Shown in pieces: positions 1-5,839 of a stretch of 15,931 nucleotides of DNA (position 1 is its first letter; every line of letters starts with the position of its first letter). The position numbers and the translations under genes were made by a program. The notes under the pieces are model-generated. The model was given only the letters and a program-made list of their open reading frames with translations, made no database searches and had not been told where the DNA came from. This DNA is from DRGT01 sp035685445 (GTDB lineage Archaea > Thermoproteota > Nitrososphaeria > Nitrososphaerales > Nitrosopumilaceae), in NCBI GenBank assembly GCA_035685445.1, contig DASSAK010000035.1, forward strand, positions 1 through 15,931, in the 5' to 3' direction.

Positions 1-66
1 GTTGCAATTATATCAATAATTGTAGTATCTGCAAAGACAAGACTAAGCCTAGTTCCAAGGTACTAG
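1..66 (+). CDS. PEFG-CTERM surface protein, 3' end only
   Basis: An open frame enters from the left edge and stops at TAG (64-66). It encodes 21 residues starting VAIISIIVVSAKTR. This is the hydrophobic helix and basic tail of a PEFG-CTERM archaeosortase anchor, nearly the same as the C-terminus of the next gene. The first 48 nt are identical to 943-990. The PEFG motif itself would lie just outside the window. In this family the tail holds the exported protein in the membrane until an archaeosortase cleaves near PEFG and attaches it to the cell surface. What the rest of the protein does cannot be seen. Confidence 0.75.
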   Translation, partial: VAIISIIVVSAKTRLSLVPRY

Positions 67-70
67 ATCT

Positions 71-89
71 TCAAATTTTTGCATTTTTT
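71..89 (+). terminator. T-rich terminator of the upstream PEFG gene
   Basis: Two T runs follow 5-20 nt after the stop codon at 66. Archaeal RNA polymerase terminates on oligo-T without a hairpin. The assignment rests only on composition and position. Confidence 0.4.
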
Positions 90-100
90 AAATATACATA
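87..100 (+). promoter_or_regulatory. TATA box of PEFG gene 1
   Basis: The sequence TTTAAATATACATA matches the archaeal TATA consensus. Its centre is about 35 nt upstream of the ATG at 130, predicting transcription start near 120 and a leader of about 10 nt. No Shine-Dalgarno sequence is visible, consistent with near-leaderless translation. Confidence 0.5.
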
Positions 101-129
101 AATAGAGACTTTGCTAAAGCGCAAACAAG

Positions 130-1008
130 ATGAACATGCGAACGTCGTACGTTTTGATCGCTGTTTTAGCAGCAGTAGGGACTTTAACAATCTCATCAGC
201 TTTTGCAGCCCTTCCACCTGCATGTGTTGGATGTGAAGAGGACGCAAGACAATCTGCTCAAACGGCGAGAATGCAAGAAGTGCCTGTGACGGTTTGGACT
301 GATAAAACAACATATGATCATAAATCTTCAATAAAGATTGAAGGTGCAGTTGCAAATATCAGAGCTGGGGATACGCCAGTTACATTAACAGTGATTAGCC
401 CAACACTCAACATTGTCACTATTGATCAATTGCCGGTTGATAGTAACGGAAGGTTCAGTACAACATTGAGCACTCAAGGCAATTTGTGGAAATACGACGG
501 TACCTATACCATTCGAGTTCAATACGGCAATCAAGGAGTGAGTAACAAAGCTCTTGTGGAATTAACAGGAGGTGCTGGCTCTACGTTTGTAACACCAACT
601 CCAACTGTAAAATGTCAACCAAATCAGCTTTCAGTTGATGGTCGTCATTGTGTTCCATACAATCTTTCAACTGGAACCGTTACAAGTACAACTACAAACA
701 CTAAGGATAATTCAATAGTTGTATCAATCAGTTCTACAAAACCTGGAACTCTATCCATAAACCCATCAAATGACATACTAAGAGGCGTCTTTATGGTTCT
801 TGTTGATGGTGAAGAGTCGAATGATGTTACATTCGATGGAAACAAAGTCACAGTAGAGTTTCCCGCTGGAACTGAAAAAATCGAATTCATTGGTACCTTT
901 GTGATTCCAGAATTTGGTGCCATTGCGGCTTTGATTCTTGCGGTTGCAATTATATCAATAATTGTAGTATCTGCAAAGACAAGACTAAGCATAACTCCAA
1001 AATTCTAA
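130..1008 (+). CDS. Secreted PEFG-CTERM surface protein 1
   Basis: This 292-aa protein is predicted to be exported and anchored at the cell surface. Residues 1-26 form a signal peptide, with likely cleavage after SSAFA. The mature start carries a CxxC pair (C32, C35). Residues about 50-147 form a beta-rich Ig-like domain (VPVTVWTDKTTYDH... to ...IRVQYG) that recurs in three neighbours. A C162-x11-C174 module (CQPNQ...) and a Thr/Ser-rich linker follow. A second beta domain (about 195-257) leads into VIPEFG (258-263), a hydrophobic helix (264-281) and a basic tail, the PEFG-CTERM archaeosortase signal. ATG at 130 is used; ATG at 136 would also keep the signal peptide. The gene lies in a tandem array of at least three PEFG proteins. 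Ligand and role are unknown; an adhesive or sheath component is only a guess. Confidence 0.88.
   Translation: MNMRTSYVLIAVLAAVGTLTISSAFAALPPACVGCEEDARQSAQTARMQEVPVTVWTDKTTYDHKSSIKIEGAVANIRAGDTPVTLTVISPTLNIVTIDQLPVDSNGRFSTTLSTQGNLWKYDGTYTIRVQYGNQGVSNKALVELTGGAGSTFVTPTPTVKCQPNQLSVDGRHCVPYNLSTGTVTSTTTNTKDNSIVVSISSTKPGTLSINPSNDILRGVFMVLVDGEESNDVTFDGNKVTVEFPAGTEKIEFIGTFVIPEFGAIAALILAVAIISIIVVSAKTRLSITPKF
943..990 (+). repeat. 48-bp exact direct repeat (second copy; first at 1-48)
   Basis: Positions 943-990 are identical to 1-48. Both encode the same part of the PEFG-CTERM helix and basic tail. Identity includes synonymous positions and breaks down just before each stop. The upstream copy is cut by the window edge, so the true repeat may be longer. 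Confidence 0.95.
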
Positions 1009-1011
1009 AAC

Positions 1012-1030
1012 TTCATTTTTTTCATTTTTT
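1012..1030 (+). terminator. T-rich terminator after PEFG gene 1
   Basis: Runs of seven and six Ts begin 4 nt after the stop codon (1006-1008), the usual form of an archaeal intrinsic terminator. It suggests PEFG genes 1 and 2 are at least partly separate transcripts. Confidence 0.5.
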
Positions 1031-1078
1031 AGACATCATAATAGTAAAGCAAAAATAGAAATTGACTTTAGGTGGTAC

Positions 1079-1885
1079 ATGATATCAAAATTTTTGTTAA
1101 TAGTAGTTGCAATATCATTTTTTATTTTGCCTGCCTTTTCTCAATTATCACTTGAGTTAGAATTGTCCGAAGAAGTATATTTTGAAGGAGATGTTATTGT
1201 TATTTCAGGAAGTGTAAGTACTGTTATACAAGATACACCAGTTACAGTTCAAATGATTCACTTGGGACAAAATGATGAAGAAAGTATTGTACAAATTGCA
1301 CAAATCAATGTAGCTAAAGATGGAACTTTTTCACATACTGTAAAAGCTGAGGGGCCTCAATGGAGAGCTGAAGGGGAATATGTGGTAAGAGCATTTTACG
1401 GAACCGATAGTGTTGCAGATGTTTATTTTGATTTTTTCAAAAAAGATCAAGATGTTGCCAATATATTTGAAGTTGAAAAACCTGATCAGTCTGGAACTTT
1501 TGACATAGAATATCTCATAAGAGGTGGAAATGTTACAAATATGATAGTTGACCAAGAATTTTTTGAATTAATAGTTTTGCTTGATGTAGAAAGTGATGGT
1601 GCAATAACATTAGAATTACCACGCACTGCCATTGATGCAAAAAGCAGTGATGGAAAAGATGATGTTTTTATTATTCTTATTGACGGTGTAGAAGCACCAT
1701 ATACAGAACAAAAGGATGAAAATACAAGAACCATAACAATTGAATTTGAGGAAACCGATTCTGATATTGAGATAATTGGAACTTATGTAATACCAGAATT
1801 TGGAACCATTTCTTCTTTGATTTTGGCAGTTTCAATAATATCAGTTATCATAATTTCATCAAAAAGAAACATGATCAGGATATAA
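1079..1885 (+). CDS. Secreted PEFG-CTERM surface protein 2
   Basis: This 268-aa protein is a paralogue of the preceding gene with the same plan. A signal peptide spans 1-21 (cleavage near PAFS). An Ig-like domain covers about 24-118 (LELELSEEVYFEGD... to ...VVRAFYG). A second beta domain covers about 165-235, with the segment DVFIILIDGVEAPYTEQ. Then come VIPEFG (237-242), a hydrophobic helix and a short basic end (SKRNMIRI). It lacks the C-x11-C module and has no cysteines. A GGTGGT Shine-Dalgarno element (1071-1076) ends 2 nt before the ATG, unlike most genes here. The mature protein is acidic. It is presumably exported by Sec and processed by an archaeosortase encoded elsewhere. Its function is unknown; the shared domain order with gene 1 suggests a common structural role at the envelope. 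Confidence 0.87.
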   Translation: MISKFLLIVVAISFFILPAFSQLSLELELSEEVYFEGDVIVISGSVSTVIQDTPVTVQMIHLGQNDEESIVQIAQINVAKDGTFSHTVKAEGPQWRAEGEYVVRAFYGTDSVADVYFDFFKKDQDVANIFEVEKPDQSGTFDIEYLIRGGNVTNMIVDQEFFELIVLLDVESDGAITLELPRTAIDAKSSDGKDDVFIILIDGVEAPYTEQKDENTRTITIEFEETDSDIEIIGTYVIPEFGTISSLILAVSIISVIIISSKRNMIRI

Positions 1886-1927
1886 CCCAAAACATTAGCC
1901 GTTTGACTAAATACGTAATTTAGAAAA

Positions 1928-2725
1928 TCAATCTGTTAGGACGTTGATTTTTCCAGGTTTGTATCCCTCTGGGTCAACTATGACTGATGAAAACCCAAAC
2001 AGTTGTAATTTAGAACTAATCTTTTTTAGAATTTTTTCGGTTATCAAGTTTAATTCATTAGAGGTAACTTCTAATTTTGCAACACCATCTAAATCTCTGA
2101 CTCTGACTTGCTTGACATTAGCAATTTGTTTTACAATTTTTTCACCCATCTCAATTCTAATAAGACGTTCAGCAGTAACACGTTGACCCCAAGGAATTCT
2201 TGATGCAAGACAAGAATTTGATGGTTTATCAAAAATTGTCAAACCAACATGTTTTGCAGTAGATCTTATGTCTTTTTTAGAAAATTCTATTTCAGCCAGA
2301 GGACTTCGAATACCATAGTTTCTTAACGCTACAATTCCTGGCCTATAATCAACCAAATCATCAGAATTTGTTCCATCAACAACAACATCGGCATTAATTT
2401 TTTTTTGTAAAACTGTAAGATGGCGTCCTAATTCATTTCTACAATAAAAACATCTCTTTTCATCATTTTTAACAAAATCTTCATTTTCCAATTCATCATA
2501 TTCAATTATTTTATGAGGAATTCCAATTTCTTTACAAATTTGTTTTGCAGTATCAAGCTCTTCTTCAGATAACGTTTTGTAGTCAGCTGTTACAGCTAAA
2601 GCTGATTTACCTAATTTGTCATATGCTGCATATGCAACCAAAGCACTATCTACTCCACCAGATAATGCAATAATGACTTTGCTTTTGCCTTCAAACCAAT
2701 TAATTAAATCGTCTAATTTGGTCAT
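1928..2725 (-). CDS. larE: LarE, sulfur transferase for nickel-pincer cofactor synthesis
   Basis: LarE adenylates the carboxylates of pyridinium dicarboxylate mononucleotide and replaces them with thiocarboxylates, the second step of nickel-pincer nucleotide assembly in the cytoplasm. The 265-aa length is typical. The N-terminal PP-loop SGGVDS is at 22-27, and GTNSDD (118-123) is a second nucleotide-binding signature. C172 in SCLASRIPWG matches the cysteine that L. plantarum LarE sacrifices as sulfur donor. There is also a CxxC pair, C92 and C95 (RCFYCRNEL). Three such cysteines are the pattern of LarE proteins that hold an Fe-S cluster, so this one may be catalytic rather than single-turnover (inference). 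The ATG overlaps the larC stop by 4 bp (ATGA), indicating translational coupling. No Shine-Dalgarno sequence is seen. Confidence 0.92.
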   Translation of the reverse strand: MTKLDDLINWFEGKSKVIIALSGGVDSALVAYAAYDKLGKSALAVTADYKTLSEEELDTAKQICKEIGIPHKIIEYDELENEDFVKNDEKRCFYCRNELGRHLTVLQKKINADVVVDGTNSDDLVDYRPGIVALRNYGIRSPLAEIEFSKKDIRSTAKHVGLTIFDKPSNSCLASRIPWGQRVTAERLIRIEMGEKIVKQIANVKQVRVRDLDGVAKLEVTSNELNLITEKILKKISSKLQLFGFSSVIVDPEGYKPGKINVLTD

Positions 2726-3948
2726 TTAGATTTCAACTTTGTTCTTACTTTATTCTTGATTAATTCTTCTGTATCTCTAAAAGATTTTTTCAAAGAATTA
2801 GAAATCATCTTTACATCATCAAATTCAAGTTTAAAATTATTGAATCCACTATTGGAGATTTTATAGTGAACTATGAATTCCTTACCTTCAATAGAAATAG
2901 GAAGAGGTTTTGTTATTCTAGGAACTATAAAACGTTCTGAGGTACGAATCCTTACACCTAAAGTTCCTGTTTCTTTTATTAGTAATTCCATCAAAGAGTT
3001 TACAGAGTTTGAATCACATATTATTGAAACGATATGTGTTGGTCTTCCTTTTTTTGTAATTGCAGATGAAATTGTTACATCTTTAGCACCATTAGACATT
3101 ATATTTTCAATTAAATTTCCCAAAACTTCACCAGACACATCATCAACATTGGTTTCTAGAACCTTGACAGAATCTTGAACGAGGTTATGAGTTTTTTCAC
3201 CTTGAATTATTTTTAAAACATTAGAAAACTCTTCAAAATCTTTGTTTCCTGCCCCATATCCAATTGATTTAATTTTTAGGCTAGGATAAAATTCACGGCA
3301 CTCTTTTGTCAGACTTACCAACATACTTGCACCAGTTGGAGTAGTCAATTCATCTTTTATTTGTCCGCCAGAAATTATAATATTCGAATTTCTAAAAATT
3401 TCTAGAATTGCACTAGCGGGATTTGATGTTGTCCCATGAGAAAAGGTTACTGTACCACCACCAACTGCAACTGGAGTTGAAATAATTTCATCATTGAAGA
3501 AATTTAAGTCATCTAAGGCAATTGCACAGCCAATTATATCAACTACTGTATCAATACTTGATGCTTCATGAAAATTAACAGAGTCTATTGGTAAGCCATG
3601 TAGTTTTGATTCTGATTCCATCAGTTTATCTATACTTGAAATTGCAAACTCTTTTGCATTTTTTGAAAGCTCTAACATGTTTACAGAGTCCTGAATACAT
3701 TTTTTGATTACACTTGCTTTTCTTTCAGAGACTTTTTCATCCACTTCTAAAATTAATGAAGATGATTCTATTCCATGTTTATTTACATTTTGAAAATCAA
3801 TTTTTTTTATTACAGAACCTTCAAGATTTTTTTCTGCTATTTTGATTCCATCTATAATTTTTGTTTTATTTGCTCCAAGACTCACTAGAGCTGAAAGTAA
3901 CATATCACCAGAAATTCCAGCAATCTGAGAATCGATTACAATTACCAT
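2722..3948 (-). CDS. larC: LarC, CTP-dependent nickel insertase (nickel-pincer cofactor)
   Basis: LarC performs the last step of nickel-pincer nucleotide synthesis, a CTP-dependent cyclometallation that puts nickel into the dithio-pincer. This 408-aa protein has the family (DUF111) signatures in order: GISGDM (11-16), HEASSIDTVVDIIG (127-140), VGGGTVTFSHG (162-172), LTTPTGASML (201-210) and ETNVDDVSGE (265-274), then a C-terminal nucleotide-binding region. In L. plantarum the two halves need a programmed frameshift; here both halves lie in one uninterrupted frame. It is the first gene of a leftward larC-larE pair. A TATA box 26 nt before the ATG implies a leaderless message. The divergent mdh promoter shares the same 89-bp spacer. 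Confidence 0.92.
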   Translation of the reverse strand: MVIVIDSQIAGISGDMLLSALVSLGANKTKIIDGIKIAEKNLEGSVIKKIDFQNVNKHGIESSSLILEVDEKVSERKASVIKKCIQDSVNMLELSKNAKEFAISSIDKLMESESKLHGLPIDSVNFHEASSIDTVVDIIGCAIALDDLNFFNDEIISTPVAVGGGTVTFSHGTTSNPASAILEIFRNSNIIISGGQIKDELTTPTGASMLVSLTKECREFYPSLKIKSIGYGAGNKDFEEFSNVLKIIQGEKTHNLVQDSVKVLETNVDDVSGEVLGNLIENIMSNGAKDVTISSAITKKGRPTHIVSIICDSNSVNSLMELLIKETGTLGVRIRTSERFIVPRITKPLPISIEGKEFIVHYKISNSGFNNFKLEFDDVKMISNSLKKSFRDTEELIKNKVRTKLKSK

Positions 3949-3969
3949 GAAATAAAAATACTAAAAATG

Positions 3970-3977
3970 AATATAAA
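3970..3977 (-). promoter_or_regulatory. TATA box of larC-larE
   Basis: Read leftward, TTTATATT is centred about 26 nt upstream of the larC ATG (3948). This is the spacing for a transcript starting at or next to the start codon. Confidence 0.6.
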
Positions 3978-4007
3978 TTCTGTTGAAGTTTTTGTGCATT
4001 CATTAGA

Positions 4008-4017
4008 TTTAATTATT
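4008..4017 (+). promoter_or_regulatory. TATA box of mdh-larB
   Basis: TTTAATTATT is centred about 26 nt upstream of the ATG at 4038, with no Shine-Dalgarno sequence after it, so the message is probably leaderless. It lies back to back with the larC promoter. Confidence 0.5.
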
Positions 4018-4037
4018 GATTATTTAATCGCCAATTC

Positions 4038-4952
4038 ATGATTACAATTATTGGTGCTGGAAAAGTTGGGGGTGATGCAGCCTTATTTTCAGCCCTAAAA
4101 AAATTAGATGACCAAATTCTTTTGTTAGACATTATAGAAGGCCTACCACAGGGTGAGGCTATGGACATTAATCATATGTTATCAGAGCAAGGAATAGATG
4201 TTGAAGTAAAGGGTTCAAATGATTATGCTGATATGAAAGGTTCAAACATTGTTGTGACTGTTGCAGGGTCAGGAAGAAAGCCAGGAATGACACGAATGGA
4301 TTTGTTAAAAATAAATTCTGGAATAGTAAAAAGCGTAGTAGAAAATATAAAAAAATATGCAAAGGATTCTATGATAATTCCTGTTACAAATCCTCTTGAT
4401 CCTATGGCATACATTTGTTACAAGGTTTCCGGTTTTGAAAAAAACCGAGTTTTTGGAATGGGCGGAATGCTAGATCTTTCTAGATTTATTCAATTTATTC
4501 ATGAGGCAACAGGCCATTCTCGTAATTCAATTCGGGCCCTTGTAATTGGAGAACACGGTGAAAACATGTTACCTTTACCAAGGTTTTCCTCAATATCTGG
4601 AATTCCACTAACAACGTTACTTTCTAAAGAAAAACAAGATGAACTTGTTCAAAATACCAAAAAGGTTGCAGCAAAAGTAATTGAATTGAAAGGTGCCACT
4701 GTGCATGCCCCAGGAAATGCAATTTCTTCAATAATTGATGCAGTAGCAAATGATCGAAAACAAGTAATTCCTGTTGCTACCTATCTTGATGGAGAGTATG
4801 GGTATTCTGATGTTACAATTGGGGTACCAGCAATGGTAGGCAAAAATGGTGTCGAAAAAATTATTGAGCTTGACTTGAATGATGAGGAAAAAAATATGTT
4901 CCAAAAAGGAATTGAAAGTGTTAAAACGGCAATATCCAGTATAGAAATCTAG
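4038..4952 (+). CDS. mdh: Malate dehydrogenase (LDH-like family)
   Basis: This is an NAD(P)-dependent 2-hydroxyacid dehydrogenase that interconverts malate and oxaloacetate in the cytoplasm, with 304 aa as is normal for the family. GAGKVGG (6-12) is the dinucleotide loop, and D31 at the end of beta-2 favours NAD. In the mobile loop, R80 sits where malate dehydrogenases carry Arg and lactate dehydrogenases Gln, followed by R86 (RKPGMTR). N118 (NPLD), D146 and R149 (LDLSRF) and H173 (GEHGEN) complete the catalytic set. Malate is therefore preferred over lactate, although substrate range cannot be fixed from sequence. The gene starts a two-gene unit with larB, 17 bp downstream, and faces larC-larE divergently. 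Besides central carbon metabolism it could oxidise a product of a nickel-dependent hydroxyacid racemase (inference). Confidence 0.9.
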   Translation: MITIIGAGKVGGDAALFSALKKLDDQILLLDIIEGLPQGEAMDINHMLSEQGIDVEVKGSNDYADMKGSNIVVTVAGSGRKPGMTRMDLLKINSGIVKSVVENIKKYAKDSMIIPVTNPLDPMAYICYKVSGFEKNRVFGMGGMLDLSRFIQFIHEATGHSRNSIRALVIGEHGENMLPLPRFSSISGIPLTTLLSKEKQDELVQNTKKVAAKVIELKGATVHAPGNAISSIIDAVANDRKQVIPVATYLDGEYGYSDVTIGVPAMVGKNGVEKIIELDLNDEEKNMFQKGIESVKTAISSIEI

Positions 4953-4969
4953 GTATTTATTCAAACTAA

Positions 4970-5758
4970 TTGTTTAATTTAATATTGGATCTTGATGAGA
5001 TTTTAGAATCTTTGAAAACAGGTAAAATTAGCCTTCCAAAAGCCAGAAAACTATTATCGTTATATTCTCTTGAAAAAATTGAGGGTTTTGCTCAAATCGA
5101 TGTTGGAAGGAAAAAAAGACGTGGAATCCCTGAAGTAATATTTGCTGAAAACAAAGAATATGAAGATTTAAAGAAGATTGTTAAGAGAATTATGAAAAAA
5201 TCAAATTCAATTGTCATTTCACGAATAAAGAAAAAAGATTACTCTAGATTAAAATCATATATAAAAAAAATGAAACTAAGTTTTAAAATTGGTAAAAAAA
5301 CAACTACAGTTTTAATTTTTAAAAAATCCCTGAAATGTAACAAAGGTAAAGTAGGCATTATTACCGCAGGAACTTCAGATATTGGAATTGCCGAAGAGGC
5401 CAGATTAATGTGTGAATCAATGAATTGTCAATGTATTTGTAGCTATGATGTTGGGATAGCAGGAATGCATAGAGTTTTTCCAATACTGAAAGAGATGAAA
5501 ACAAAAGATGTTGATGCCATAATTGTTGTTGCAGGAATGGAAGGTGCATTACCCACACTTGTTTCATCATTAGTAGATATTCCAGTTATCGGAGTGCCAA
5601 CCTCTATTGGTTATGGGTATGGAGAAAAGGGGATTGCAGCATTAGCATCGATGTTGCAAAGTTGTGCACTAGGATTATCCGTGGTAAATATAGATAATGG
5701 AATAGGGGCTGGTGCCATTGCTGGCAATATAGCAAACAGAGCATCATCAAAAAATTAG
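4970..5758 (+). CDS. larB: LarB, NaAD carboxylase/hydrolase (nickel-pincer cofactor)
   Basis: LarB starts nickel-pincer nucleotide synthesis by carboxylating nicotinic acid adenine dinucleotide at C5 and hydrolysing it to pyridinium dicarboxylate mononucleotide plus AMP. The 262-aa protein has a lysine-rich N-terminal half (about 1-110). It then has the PurE-like half with GIITAGTSDIGIAEEA (from about 125), VVAGMEGALP (E191 inside), GVPTSIGYGYGEKG (208-221) and SCALGLSVVNIDNGIGAG (231-248). C232 is the position of the cysteine that forms the covalent pyridine adduct in studied LarB. The start is TTG at 4970, 17 bp after mdh; a second in-frame TTG at 4985 would give 257 aa, and neither has a good Shine-Dalgarno sequence. 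Cotranscription with mdh is likely. Confidence 0.9.
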   Translation: MFNLILDLDEILESLKTGKISLPKARKLLSLYSLEKIEGFAQIDVGRKKRRGIPEVIFAENKEYEDLKKIVKRIMKKSNSIVISRIKKKDYSRLKSYIKKMKLSFKIGKKTTTVLIFKKSLKCNKGKVGIITAGTSDIGIAEEARLMCESMNCQCICSYDVGIAGMHRVFPILKEMKTKDVDAIIVVAGMEGALPTLVSSLVDIPVIGVPTSIGYGYGEKGIAALASMLQSCALGLSVVNIDNGIGAGAIAGNIANRASSKN

Positions 5759-5808
5759 ATACAAATTATTGAAAATTAAGAAATAATCAAAAATTCATCT
5801 CGTAAATG

Positions 5809-5815
5809 ATATATA
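5809..5815 (+). promoter_or_regulatory. TATA box of the radical SAM gene
   Basis: ATATATA is centred 28 nt upstream of the TTG at 5840. It predicts transcription start at or within a few bases of that codon, and so an independent leaderless transcript rather than readthrough from larB. Confidence 0.55.
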
Positions 5816-5839
5816 GTATACTAAAAGGAAATGAGTTAA

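Noticed and set aside
645..992. 115-aa frame on the minus strand opposite PEFG gene 1
   Set aside because: It is antisense to a well-supported gene, has no promoter or ribosome site and its composition mirrors the sense codons.
1895..1910. TTAGCCGTTTGACTAA, resembling the operator at 15835
   Set aside because: It lies between two convergent gene ends with no promoter to control, so a chance match in AT-rich DNA is more likely.
1907..1923. Inverted repeat CTAAAT-acgta-ATTTAG between convergent genes as a terminator hairpin
   Set aside because: The arms are only 6 bp and AT-only, with no clear T tract on the plus strand; it would be a weak stem and archaeal termination does not need one.
4038..4952. 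L-lactate dehydrogenase as the identity, suggested by the lar genes beside it
   Set aside because: Arg (R80) occupies the substrate-specificity position where lactate dehydrogenases have Gln, which favours malate.
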